Origin: Planococcus circulans
GTDB taxonomy: Bacteria; Bacillota; Bacilli; Bacillales_A; Planococcaceae
DNA: 64,000 nucleotides
Assembly: GCF_020023385.1 (NCBI RefSeq)
Contig: NZ_JAIQCL010000008.1
Coordinates: forward strand, 115,755-179,754
Direction of reading: 5' to 3'
Shown here: positions 35,741 through 44,177 of the stretch, one piece after another
How the letters are laid out: each line of letters begins with the position of its first letter
Numbering within the stretch: the stretch's first letter is position 1
The notes under the pieces: generated by a model
What the model was told of the DNA's origin: nothing
Database searches by the model: none
What the model saw: the letters and a program-made list of their open reading frames with translations, nothing else
Made by a program: the position numbers and the translations under genes

Positions 35741-36940
35741 ATGTCTGCAGACCAAAAAAAGAAAATTTTTATCCTGATGATCAATATGTTCATCGCCATC
35801 GCAAGCTTTGGAATCGTCATCCCGATCCTGCCTTCCTATCTGGAATCCATCAACCAAGGCGGTATGGCGGCAGGTTTGATGATCGCTATTTTCGCCGCTG
35901 CCCAATTCGTCTTTTCTCCGATTGCCGGAAAATGGGCCGACCAATATGGACGCCGGAAGATGATCATTTACGGCTTACTCGGTTTAACGATTTCCATGTT
36001 CGTCTTCTACGCTTCTGACTCTATTTGGGTATTGTACTTATCCCGTGTCATCGGTGGCGTGGGAGCAGCGATGCTGATCCCCGCTATTTTCGCTTATATT
36101 GCAGATATCACGACCTTTGACCAGCGAGCTAAAGGAACCAGCCTGGTGTCTGCCGCCATGTCGCTGGGGATTGTCGTAGGGCCTGGCATCGGCGGATTTT
36201 TAGCTGATTATGGCTTGAAGCTGCCATTCCTTGTCTCTGCATTGGTATCCCTGGGCGCAGTACTCTTTTCGGTCATCTGGCTGAAGGAACATGATGCAAC
36301 AGATGCCAATCCTGTATTGGCTGCTACATTGACTGATGAGGAATCCATGTTCACTAAAATCGGCCGCTCCACCAAGATGCCGTATTTCATTCCATTGGTC
36401 ATTACACTCGTCATGAGCTTCGGCTTATTGGCATATGAATCCGTAGTTGGCCTGTATCTGGACAATCAATTCAACTCGACCGCAAAAGACATCGCCTTCA
36501 TGATTACCGCAACAGGTGTCGTCAGCGTTATTGTGCAATTGTTTATTGTTGACCGGATTGTTCGCCGTTACGGAGAAGTTGCCATCCTGGTTGCGTTTCT
36601 GGGTGTTGCGGCATTCGGTTTCCTGATGTCCCTGTTCGCGGGAAGCTACATCATGTTCTTCGTTGTTTCATTGGTGATCTTCATGGCTACGTCCATTTTG
36701 CGTCCAGTCTTGAATACCTTGATTTCGAAAATGGCTGACGGTGAAGTCGGCTTCGCCATGGGCATGAACAACGCCTATATGAGCATCGGGAATGTGATTG
36801 GGCCATTGCTTGCAGGTGTCCTTTACGATATCAATATCATTTATCCATTTATTTTGGGTCTGATCATGTTGATGATCACCATGTTCATCACGGTCTCTTG
36901 GCAGCGTTCGCGCGCCGCCAAAGCTTCTGCAGCTGTATAA
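35741..36940 (+). CDS. MFS multidrug exporter (NorA/Bmr-TetA type, DHA1)
   Basis: A 399-residue carrier with 12 helices. The loop 2-3 motif A is GKWADQYGRRK near residue 60, and the antiporter motif C appears as SLGIVVGPGIGGFLADYG near 140. It is a drug/proton antiporter type; actual substrates are unknown. The start is the ATG after GAGG and downstream of the promoter, not the upstream in-frame codon at 35615. A MerR-type gene follows but has its own promoter. Confidence 0.88.
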   Translation: MSADQKKKIFILMINMFIAIASFGIVIPILPSYLESINQGGMAAGLMIAIFAAAQFVFSPIAGKWADQYGRRKMIIYGLLGLTISMFVFYASDSIWVLYLSRVIGGVGAAMLIPAIFAYIADITTFDQRAKGTSLVSAAMSLGIVVGPGIGGFLADYGLKLPFLVSALVSLGAVLFSVIWLKEHDATDANPVLAATLTDEESMFTKIGRSTKMPYFIPLVITLVMSFGLLAYESVVGLYLDNQFNSTAKDIAFMITATGVVSVIVQLFIVDRIVRRYGEVAILVAFLGVAAFGFLMSLFAGSYIMFFVVSLVIFMATSILRPVLNTLISKMADGEVGFAMGMNNAYMSIGNVIGPLLAGVLYDINIIYPFILGLIMLMITMFITVSWQRSRAAKASAAV

Positions 36941-36954
36941 AGATCCATTAATGA

Positions 36955-36985
36955 TGGGCTCTCTCCGGAGAGTCTATTTTTTTTC
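36955..36985 (+). terminator. Terminator of the MFS exporter
   Basis: GGCTCTC pairs with GAGAGTC (one G-U pair), followed after TA by eight T. Confidence 0.78.
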
Positions 36986-37013
36986 ATCCTTTTTGTCGAA
37001 TTATGTCTCCAGC

Positions 37014-37042
37014 TTTACGGGTCTGTCTATACGTTGTATAAT
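37014..37042 (+). promoter_or_regulatory. Promoter of the CarH-like regulator
   Basis: TTTACG and a perfect TATAAT (37037-37042) are separated by 17 bases, about 45 bases upstream of the start. Confidence 0.65.
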
Positions 37043-37053
37043 ATTTGTACAAC
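37033..37053. promoter_or_regulatory. Inverted repeat over the -10 box, probable CarH-type operator
   Basis: GTTGTA (37033-37038) and TACAAC (37048-37053) are perfect complements across 9 bases and enclose the -10 element. A repressor bound here would block RNA polymerase, which suggests autorepression by the gene that follows. Confidence 0.55.
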
Positions 37054-37088
37054 ACCTAACCATAAATCTATAGAATGAAGGTAATGCT

Positions 37089-37976
37089 ATGTATAATATT
37101 AAAGCAGCTGCCAAAATCTTAGATATGCCGAAAGTGACAATCCGCTCGTGGGAGACGCGTTACAGTGCGATTACGCCTGCCCGTACGGAATCTGGACACC
37201 GCTTGTATTCGGATCAAAATCTGGAAGATTTGAAATGGCTAAAAATACAAGTCCAGGACAACGGCATGAAAATCAGTGAAGCTGTAAAAAAGCTTCATGC
37301 TTCACGCAAGCAGTTCATCGTACCGAATACTGAACTCCCTCAAAAAGAAGCAATGGAATACGAAGAACAAATAAATCAACTTTTTCAGGCTGCTGCCGAG
37401 ATGGATACGGAACGTTTCAATTATTTGCTGGATCTTCATTTTTCTTTATTCCATCACCAAACAGTCTTTTTTTATATCATCGCGCCGTTGATGGTGCGTA
37501 TTGGAGAGGCTTGGGAAAATGGCGTCATCAGTGTGGCTCATGAGCATATGATCACCCACATCGTCCAACAACGCTTCAATCAATTTTTCCGTGTTTTCCC
37601 GGTTTCCCCTAATCTGCCGAAAGTCATGGCGCTCAGCCCAAGCGGTGAACAACATCAATTAGGCTTGCTGCTATTCACTTTATTCCTGCGGGAGAACGGG
37701 TTTTCGGTCGTTTACATTGGACCGGATACACCTCTCGAAGGCTTAGAGGAAATGGTCACCAAACAGAATTTCAAATTGATGTGCATGTCCATCGCCTCCC
37801 CCAAACTCCTGCCGGTAGCTAATAAGTACATTGACGCCTTAGCTAAAGCCAACCCTGAAATGCATTTTATCCTCGGGGGACAAGGCGTCGATTGTGAGCA
37901 GACTGAAGGCAACCGCTGGTACTTGGGCAGCGATGTCAAAGTTTGGCAGCAATGGCTGGATCAACAAAAATTTTAG
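37089..37976 (+). CDS. CarH/LitR-like B12-dependent photoreceptor regulator
   Basis: A 295-residue regulator with an N-terminal MerR helix-turn-helix (residues 1-70; YNIKAAAKILDMPKVTIRSWETRY), a four-helix B12-cap domain (90-165) and a Rossmann cobalamin domain (177-290). The CarH hallmark W-x9-EH is present as W142 and E152-H153. The lower cobalt ligand is His189 in GEQHQLG, and GPDTPLEGL matches the CarH phosphate loop. In this family adenosylcobalamin drives DNA binding in the dark and light releases it. Targets besides itself are unknown; carotenoid or photolyase genes are usual elsewhere but none is in view. Confidence 0.9.
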   Translation: MYNIKAAAKILDMPKVTIRSWETRYSAITPARTESGHRLYSDQNLEDLKWLKIQVQDNGMKISEAVKKLHASRKQFIVPNTELPQKEAMEYEEQINQLFQAAAEMDTERFNYLLDLHFSLFHHQTVFFYIIAPLMVRIGEAWENGVISVAHEHMITHIVQQRFNQFFRVFPVSPNLPKVMALSPSGEQHQLGLLLFTLFLRENGFSVVYIGPDTPLEGLEEMVTKQNFKLMCMSIASPKLLPVANKYIDALAKANPEMHFILGGQGVDCEQTEGNRWYLGSDVKVWQQWLDQQKF

Positions 37977-37984
37977 CAACATGC

Positions 37985-38019
37985 AAAACGCCCTCAAATC
38001 GATGATTGAGGGCGTTTTT
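37985..38019 (+). terminator. Terminator of the CarH-like gene
   Basis: AAAACGCCCTCAA pairs with TTGAGGGCGTTTTT around a 9-base loop. Confidence 0.9.
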
Positions 38020-38038
38020 GTATAGATTTTTTATAAGT

Positions 38039-38224
38039 TTATTCCCAGTCGAGGTCTTGATAGTCTTTCTGGTAAGTTCCGTTGTCCGTTACTTCTGAAT
38101 GGTAGAGCGCTTTTAAGGCAAAGCCTTTTTCAAGCTCCATTTCCTTCATCAATATTTTCAACCGCTTCTTCAATTCCGGATGATCGCTGACCAACTGCTC
38201 CATTTTGGATTTGGTGTATTTCAT
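38039..38224 (-). CDS. Small conserved-looking protein, function unknown
   Basis: A 61-residue, highly charged soluble protein with one long predicted helix (MEQLVSDHPELKKRLKILMKEMEL) and a short acidic tail rich in Tyr and Asp. AAAGGAG stands before the ATG, which supports real translation. It is not a family I recognise. It is downstream-convergent with the CarH-like gene and on the same strand as the NCS2 permease, but a terminator separates it from that gene. Confidence 0.65.
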   Translation of the reverse strand: MKYTKSKMEQLVSDHPELKKRLKILMKEMELEKGFALKALYHSEVTDNGTYQKDYQDLDWE

Positions 38225-38273
38225 CTTTATCCGCTCCTTTTGGATCTTCTTCTTTCATTGTACACTGCTATAG

Positions 38274-38306
38274 AAAAAAACGCACTTGCTTCAGCAAGTG
38301 CGCTAC
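38274..38306 (-). terminator. Terminator of the NCS2 permease
   Basis: GCGCACTTGC pairs with GCAAGTGCG around a 4-base loop, followed by TTTTTTT on the minus strand. Confidence 0.9.
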
Positions 38307-38318
38307 TGTTGACGGGTC

Positions 38319-39623
38319 TCAACCCAAAAAATGAAACACGAAATTTGCGAGGAACAAGCCAGCAATCACAAACAGGGTCAGCGAAACTTCACGCCCTCTG
38401 CCAGTTGCGATTTTCAAAATCGGATACAGGATGAATCCGAAAGCGATGCCGTCCGCAATGCTGTACGTAAACGGGATCAATGCCACAATCAACAGAGCCG
38501 GAAAGCTTTCGGTCATGTCCTTCATATCGAGATTCTTGATGTTCTGCAGCATCAACCCGCCGATGATGATCAGAATCGGCGCAATTGCGCTATCCGGAAT
38601 CAGTTTGATGACGGGAATGAAGAACGAAGCGACCAGAAACAATAAGCCGGCCGTAATCGTCGTCAATCCGGTCCGGCCGCCTGCAGTCATACCTGCAGCA
38701 CTTTCGACCGTCGCCACTGTTGGGCTCGTACCGAAAATACCGGATGTCATCGCTGACACGGAAGTCGCCTGGAACGCGCGGCCAAATTTCTCCGGGCGCT
38801 CGATGAATGCCACTTGTCCGTGGACAAGGCCGATGTTTTCAAACACCAGCACCATCGTCAGCGAAAATACCGCGACCCAAAACGTCATGGACAGGATGTT
38901 GCCGAACGACAATGCGCCAAATACCGCAAATGCTTCCGTCGCGTTGATCGATGATTCGTTCATACTGCCGAAGTCGATTAGGCCAAAAAACGAAGCGATG
39001 ACCGTTCCCACCACAATCGTGATCAGGAAATTCCCCGGCACGTTGCGGATGAACAACACGATCGCGATAAGGAACGTCAGCACTGTCGCCAGCACCTGCG
39101 CTTCCGCAAGTGAACCGAGCGCCAGAATCGAACTCGTCCCCCGCTCCACGATACCGCCTTTCTCAAGGCCGATCAGCATCAGGAATAAACCCAGTCCAAC
39201 CGTAATCGCTTCTTTCAGCGAATGAGGCACTGCCGCGCTCAGCATTTTCGCGAAACGCGTGAATGCCACCGCCACAAAGATCACGCCTGAAACAAACACG
39301 ACCGCCAGTGCTTCCTGCCACGACAAGCCCATCGACTGGACCATGGTGTATGAGAATAACGCATTGATTCCCATACCGGGCACCAATAAAATCGGCGCAT
39401 TGCCCCAAAATCCCATGATCAGACAGCCAAAGACCGACGCCGCAATCGTTGCGACAATTGCCGCTTCAAGCGGCATTCCCGCTTCCGATAAGATCAGCGA
39501 ATTGACCGCGATGATATAGACGACCGTAAAAAAGCCGACCAATCCCGCTGTCATTTCGCGTTTGACCGTTGTATCGTTTTCCTGAAGACCAAAATATCGG
39601 TCCATCCAATTAAACATAGCCAA
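38319..39623 (-). CDS. NCS2-family purine permease (AzgA/PbuG type)
   Basis: A 434-residue membrane carrier of the AzgA branch of nucleobase transporters, which take up hypoxanthine, guanine or adenine with protons. GLVGFFTVVYIIAVNSLILSEAG at the N-terminus, GMGINALFSYT near 88 and TSVSAMTSGIFGTSPTVATVESAAG near 285 are typical. The exact purine is uncertain. It has a clear SigA promoter, and I could find no purine riboswitch in the short leader, unlike pbuG of B. subtilis. Confidence 0.88.
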   Translation of the reverse strand: MAMFNWMDRYFGLQENDTTVKREMTAGLVGFFTVVYIIAVNSLILSEAGMPLEAAIVATIAASVFGCLIMGFWGNAPILLVPGMGINALFSYTMVQSMGLSWQEALAVVFVSGVIFVAVAFTRFAKMLSAAVPHSLKEAITVGLGLFLMLIGLEKGGIVERGTSSILALGSLAEAQVLATVLTFLIAIVLFIRNVPGNFLITIVVGTVIASFFGLIDFGSMNESSINATEAFAVFGALSFGNILSMTFWVAVFSLTMVLVFENIGLVHGQVAFIERPEKFGRAFQATSVSAMTSGIFGTSPTVATVESAAGMTAGGRTGLTTITAGLLFLVASFFIPVIKLIPDSAIAPILIIIGGLMLQNIKNLDMKDMTESFPALLIVALIPFTYSIADGIAFGFILYPILKIATGRGREVSLTLFVIAGLFLANFVFHFLG

Positions 39624-39689
39624 AACCTTCTATTAAATTAGCCCTCTCCCTACCCGCTCTGCCTATCGAAATAGGTAAGCCAAGATAGG

Positions 39690-39718
39690 AGTGTAATCTA
39701 AAAAGATTAGGGTGTCAA
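39690..39718 (-). promoter_or_regulatory. SigA promoter of the NCS2 permease
   Basis: A perfect TTGACA and TACACT are separated by 17 bases on the minus strand. The leader contains a small CCTAT-TTCG-ATAGG hairpin at 39661-39674. Confidence 0.7.
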
Positions 39719-39754
39719 GAGGATATGCTTGATGGCGTAAATGGTTGGAATTTT

Positions 39755-39893
39755 TGAACGGTGGGAAATCTCTTCGAGCGAGTGTAAATCCTTCTAAACG
39801 ACTGCAAATCTCTGCGAACGGCTGCAAATCGGGATGAGCGACTGCAAATCCTTTTGAACGATTGTAAATCTCCAAGAATGGTTGCATTTGGCT
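39755..39893. repeat. 20-bp tandem repeat array A (about 7 diverged units)
   Basis: The units follow TGAACGACTGCAAATCCTTT with several changes each and an exact 20-base period. The array fills most of the gap between the divergent NCS2 and NERD genes. There are no unique spacers, so it is not a CRISPR array. Confidence 0.8.
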
Positions 39894-40027
39894 GAACAGC
39901 TTTGGTGTTGGTCGCTTTTCGCCTGCGAAAAGCCGGTATTCAGGTTTTTCATCGGCTCTTAAAATAAGATAGCCGCAAGGAAAGGAGCAATGCTATAATT
40001 CTATTAATTTAAAAAGGAGGGATTCAT

Positions 40028-40970
40028 ATAGTAGATTTATTACCGCGTGCGAAAGCATTGGAACTATTGCTAATACGGCTCGGCGAACATCATCCTCAAC
40101 GGCCATTTATTGAGCGGGAACTCCACTGGGCCGCTGCTGGAACAAGAGGCGAAGATCGCCTGCAGAAAAAGTTCCACGAGTTCTATTCGGAGGAAGAATT
40201 CCAGATCCTTTGGGACGTCAGCTTGAAAATCGGCAGTTGGTCCGTTCAGATGGATGGCCTGCTGCTCACTGAGCGCTGCGCGGTCATCATCGAGTCCAAA
40301 AACATCAACGGCCAGCTCTATTTTGATGAAAAGACGGGCGAATTTTTCCGAATTAATACTGCTGGAGAAAAAACCGTCATGGAAGACCCTCGCGTACAGC
40401 TGAATAAGCATATCCGTTTTCTGAAGCAGTTCTTCCAAATGAAAAAAATAAATCTGCCGGTATCCGGCCTGATCGTTTTTACTGCCAAAGATTGCGAATT
40501 CGCGTCGAAACCGCATCGCGCCTCTATCTGCAAAACCTATCAAATGGTCGAATATCTCCTGAAGATCCTGCAGGCTTTCCCCCATGAAGCCGACAATAAG
40601 AAACTGGCGAAGATCAAAAAAAACGATTTTGACCAATCAAACCCCTTATAAACAAGCCCCTTTATGCACCTACTATTTCATCGACCCAAAAGATTTGCGG
40701 CCCGGCGTTTATTGCCGACATTGCAAGTCCCTGTCGATGCAGCGGGACCAACGCAGCTGGATCTGCAGCAGGTGCGGCGCGCGCGACCCTTCCGCTCATC
40801 TTTTGGCGATCCAGGAATACTTTACTTTTGTGGAGCTGGAGATCACCAATCGAAAGCTTCGGGAGTTTTGTGGGTTGGCATCTCGAACTGTGGCTAAACG
40901 CTTACTGACACGGCTGGATTTAGATAGCACCGGCGCCCTCAAAAATCGCGTCTATCATTTTAGAGAATAG
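40028..40970 (+). pseudogene. NERD-domain nuclease-related gene, start codon changed and frame broken
   Basis: The first part (to 40651) is a NERD domain: SVQMDGLLLTERCAVIIESKNINGQLYFDEKTGEF contains the conserved nuclease-like core. The second part, one frame over, carries a zinc ribbon (VYCRHCKSLS and SWICSRCGARD) and a helical tail. Dropping one A from the A8 run at 40616-40623 joins both parts into one protein of about 313 residues. AAGGAGG (40014-40020) is 7 bases before ATA, where an ATG is expected (ATA-GTA-GAT-TTA); the next usable start is TTG 40058. Two independent lesions suggest decay, though slippage at the A8 run could still yield some full-length product. Confidence 0.7.
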
Positions 40971-40978
40971 TGAGAATG

Positions 40979-41005
40979 GAGCCCCGCAAATTGCGGGGCT
41001 TTTTG
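40979..41005 (+). terminator. Terminator of the NERD gene
   Basis: GCCCCGCAA pairs with TTGCGGGGC with almost no loop, followed by five T. Confidence 0.82.
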
Positions 41006-41028
41006 CATGATATTTTATGCAAAAATAG

Positions 41029-41130
41029 CTGAACGCCCATAAATCCGGCTGCACGACCATAAATTTTTTTGAGCGTCCACAAATCTCTTCCAACCGCCCA
41101 CAAATCCATTTGACCGCCCATAAAATCATT
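41029..41130. repeat. 20-bp tandem repeat array B (about 5 units)
   Basis: The units follow TGAACGCCCATAAATCCGGC and diverge towards the right. They are in the same orientation as array A. The array lies between the NERD terminator and the nupC terminator. Confidence 0.75.
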
Positions 41131-41221
41131 TTCGCGCTCAACAGGCAATTTAAACCCGAAAACCAACCACCCAAAACCCCCAGAATACCCGCTTTCCGCA
41201 AGCGAAAAGCACTAAAACCTA

Positions 41222-41256
41222 AAAAAAAGGACCTGCAGCAGCTGCAGGTCCCTCAC
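41222..41256 (-). terminator. Terminator of nupC
   Basis: GGACCTGCAGC pairs with GCTGCAGGTCC with a minimal loop, followed by TTTTTTTT on the minus strand. Confidence 0.88.
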
Positions 41257-41266
41257 ATTATCAAGT

Positions 41267-42478
41267 TTAGACGAACATTCCGGCGATGGCTGCGCTCAAT
41301 AACGAAGCGAGCATACCAGCCGCAACGGCGCGAATGCCGAGGCGGGCGATGTCCGGGCGGCGGCTTGGCGCCATTGCACCAAGTCCACCAAGCAAAATTG
41401 CGAGTGAGCTCAAGTTAGCGAATCCACAAAGGGCAAAGCTGACAACGATGACGGTTTTAGGTGACAGGTCAGCAATTTCCGGAGCAAAGGCTGTGTACGC
41501 TACAAACTCGTTAAGCACCAATTTTTGTCCGATGAAACTACCCGCTTGGACAGCTTCTGCCCAAGGCACACCGATCGCCCAGGCAAGCGGTGCGAAAATG
41601 ACACCCAGAATAGCTTGGATAGTCAGGCCTTCAAAGCCGAACCAGCCGCTGATACCGCCAAGCACCCCGTTCAATAATGCGATCAACGCGATGAATGCAA
41701 GAAGCATCGCACCGACGTTTAACGCCAGTTGAAGACCGTCAGACGCACCGCGTGCCGCTGCATCCACGACGTTGACCGACGTTTGGTCTTTTTCCATAAC
41801 GAAGTCTTTTTCTTCGACTTCCTCTGTTTCCGGCATCATCATTTTAGCCATGATCAAACCGGCTGGTGCAGCCATGAAGCTTGCAGCAAGCAAGTATTCA
41901 AGCGGTACGCCAAGAAGCGCATATCCCGCCAAGGTCGAACCGGCAACAGATGCCAGTCCACCCGTCATGACAGCGAACAACTCAGATTTGGTCATCCCCG
42001 CGATGAATGGTCGTACCACAAGCGGCGCTTCCGTCTGGCCGACGAAAATATTCGCTGCAGCTGAAATCGATTCCGCTTTACTGGTTCCAAGAAGCTTCGA
42101 TAACGCGCCTCCCAGAAGTTTGATGATAATCTGCATGACACCAAGATAATAAAGTACTGAAATTAAAGAAGAAAAGAAAATGATGATCGTCAATACTTGA
42201 AAAGCAAAAACGAAACCGAATCCTTGTGTATCCGCCGCTGGGCCGAATACAAAAGCGATTCCTTCACCTGCATAATTGATGACGTTCTGAACCAGATTCG
42301 AAAGACCCAAAAGGAGGCTTCTGCCGAAGTCCCATTCCAACACCATAAATGCAAACGTGATTTGGATGGCTAATCCGCCGAGAATTGTCCGTGGCTTAAT
42401 AGACTTCTTGCCGCTTGATAATAGGAAGGCGATTCCGAGAACAACGAATACGCCAAAGATGCCCCACAATAAATTCAC
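41267..42478 (-). CDS. nupC: Concentrative nucleoside transporter
   Basis: A 403-residue CNT-family carrier that imports nucleosides with H+ or Na+. [24 protein letters not shown] near residue 145 and the C-terminal [11 protein letters not shown] and [23 protein letters not shown] segments hold the nucleoside- and ion-binding residues (GQTEAP, NEF, FxNxSS). It is a single gene with its own promoter, near a nucleobase permease. Confidence 0.94.
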   Translation of the reverse strand: MNLLWGIFGVFVVLGIAFLLSSGKKSIKPRTILGGLAIQITFAFMVLEWDFGRSLLLGLSNLVQNVINYAGEGIAFVFGPAADTQGFGFVFAFQVLTIIIFFSSLISVLYYLGVMQIIIKLLGGALSKLLGTSKAESISAAANIFVGQTEAPLVVRPFIAGMTKSELFAVMTGGLASVAGSTLAGYALLGVPLEYLLAASFMAAPAGLIMAKMMMPETEEVEEKDFVMEKDQTSVNVVDAAARGASDGLQLALNVGAMLLAFIALIALLNGVLGGISGWFGFEGLTIQAILGVIFAPLAWAIGVPWAEAVQAGSFIGQKLVLNEFVAYTAFAPEIADLSPKTVIVVSFALCGFANLSSLAILLGGLGAMAPSRRPDIARLGIRAVAAGMLASLLSAAIAGMFV

Positions 42479-42551
42479 AACTTCACCTCATCGGTATATT
42501 TTTTATCAGAAAATTAAGCAAATAATATGTTTAACTCCACTGTCGTCAGAC

Positions 42552-42580
42552 ATCTTACCAAATCTAGCGAAAGAAGTAAA
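42552..42580 (-). promoter_or_regulatory. SigA promoter of nupC
   Basis: TTTACT and TAAGAT are separated by 17 bases on the minus strand, 74 bases upstream of the start. Confidence 0.6.
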
Positions 42581-42641
42581 TGGCTATCGTGTGACAAAAT
42601 GATAACGCATTCATCAGTTTTTATTCCATATACAATTCTTC

Positions 42642-44069
42642 TTACTCGCCTTTATCCGCCGCTTCCATCCCTGGACCGGTTTTTCTGAGGAAAAACGCCA
42701 ATCCAACACCGATGATGCTCAAAATACCGACGACGATAAACGAAATATTGACCCCTCGTATCAGGCCTTGCACGCCGTATTGATCAGGATCCAGCGCAGT
42801 GCTTGTCATGACGGTCACCAGAAGTGCCGTCCCGATTGAGCCCGATACCTGCCGCATGGTATTGCTCATTGCCGTGCCATGTGGAATCAGCCGTTCAGGC
42901 AGCTGATTGAGGCCGGCCGTTGTCACCGGCATCATGACCATCGCTACACCGAACATGCGGATGGCATGCATGACGGTTAAATAGAGGAAAGAAGTGGTCG
43001 CGGTCAGCACCGTAAATTGGAAAGTCGACACCGTCACGATCGATAAGCCCACGACCGCCAGCCACTTGCCGCCAATTTTATCAAAGACCCGGCCCGTGAT
43101 GGGGTTCATCAAGCCCATGATGATCGCTCCCGGCAACAGCATCAGCCCCGATTCAAGCGCGGTAAAACCGTGCATGTTCTGCATATAGATCGGCAGGATG
43201 GTGGCGCTGCCGATCATGGAAATGAAAACGATGACACTTAGGATAGTGGATAAAGTGAAAATGCCGTAGGAAAATACACGAAACTCCAAAATCGGCTCAT
43301 CCAACCGGAATTGCCGGCGGATAAAGAACACTAGTGAAATGATGCCGACGATAATGGAAACAGACACCGCTGGACTGTCCCAACCGAGCGAGCCGGCACT
43401 CGAAAAGCCATAAAGAATTCCGCCAAACCCCAGCGTCGACAGGACAATCGATAAATAGTCCAAAGTCGGAAAGGTTTGCTTGGTGACGTTTTTCAGGAAG
43501 AAGTACGCCAAGATCAAATCCAGCAAGGCAATCGGGATGACGATATAAAACAGGGCGCGCCATGGGTATTGGCCGACGATCCAGCCTGACAACGTAGGGC
43601 CGATCGCCGGAGCAAAGGAAATGACCAAACCGAACAAGCCCATCGCCTGCCCGCGTTTTTCCACCGGGAAAATGATGAACAACACTGTCTGGGTCAACGG
43701 CATCATGATCCCTGCTCCAGCCGCCTGGACAATCCGGCCGACCATGAGGATCGAGAAGCCCGGAGCAAAAGCACAAATGATCGTGCCGGCCGCAAATAAA
43801 CCCATCGCCACAAAAAACAGGTTGCGCGTCGAAAATTTTCCGATCAAAAAAGCGGTGATCGGAATCATGACGCCGTTGACCAGCATAAAGACGGTCGTCA
43901 GCCACTGTGCCGTATTTGCAGAAATACTTAAATCATCCATGATATGCGGCAAAGCTGTCGCGAGTAGGGTTTGATTTAAAATAGCCACAAAAACCCCAGC
44001 CATCAGCACCGCCAGGAAGGGCCCTTTCGCAATATCGTTTTCTGTTTCCTTCTGCCGGATTTCCATCAT
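42642..44069 (-). CDS. DHA2-family multidrug MFS exporter (EmrB/QacA type)
   Basis: A 475-residue carrier with 14 predicted helices. LNQTLLATALPHIMDDL at the N-terminus is the family's D1 motif, and GPTLSGWIVGQYPWRALFYI near 150 is motif C plus the WRW(I/L)F-type signature. It exports lipophilic drugs with proton exchange; substrates are unknown. Two adjacent ATG codons are possible. No partner EmrA gene is present, as usual in Gram-positive bacteria. Confidence 0.9.
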   Translation of the reverse strand: MMEIRQKETENDIAKGPFLAVLMAGVFVAILNQTLLATALPHIMDDLSISANTAQWLTTVFMLVNGVMIPITAFLIGKFSTRNLFFVAMGLFAAGTIICAFAPGFSILMVGRIVQAAGAGIMMPLTQTVLFIIFPVEKRGQAMGLFGLVISFAPAIGPTLSGWIVGQYPWRALFYIVIPIALLDLILAYFFLKNVTKQTFPTLDYLSIVLSTLGFGGILYGFSSAGSLGWDSPAVSVSIIVGIISLVFFIRRQFRLDEPILEFRVFSYGIFTLSTILSVIVFISMIGSATILPIYMQNMHGFTALESGLMLLPGAIIMGLMNPITGRVFDKIGGKWLAVVGLSIVTVSTFQFTVLTATTSFLYLTVMHAIRMFGVAMVMMPVTTAGLNQLPERLIPHGTAMSNTMRQVSGSIGTALLVTVMTSTALDPDQYGVQGLIRGVNISFIVVGILSIIGVGLAFFLRKTGPGMEAADKGE

Positions 44070-44145
44070 CGCCTCTTCCCCCTAAGATCATCTTTACTTT
44101 ATTGCTTACCCCTTCACTTTCCAAATATTCACCGATATAAATAAA

Positions 44146-44171
44146 ACTGCGCAGCCCAAGGGCAGCGCAGT
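44146..44171 (-). terminator. Terminator of the RND exporter
   Basis: ACTGCGCAGCCC pairs with GGGCAGCGCAGT (two mismatched A), followed by TTTTATTT on the minus strand. Confidence 0.75.
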
Positions 44172-44177
44172 CGCTAG

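Noticed and set aside
38431..39225. 264-codon plus-strand frame opposite the NCS2 permease
   Set aside because: It is antisense to a well-recognised permease, rich in Pro, Ala and Ile codons typical of a reverse-frame shadow, and has no ribosome binding site.
39624..39690. Purine riboswitch before the NCS2 permease
   Set aside because: The leader is only about 65 bases and lacks the conserved purine aptamer loops; only a small TTCG hairpin is present.
39755..39893. Possible CRISPR array at the 20-bp repeats
   Set aside because: Units are contiguous with no unique spacers, period 20 is too short, and no cas gene is present.
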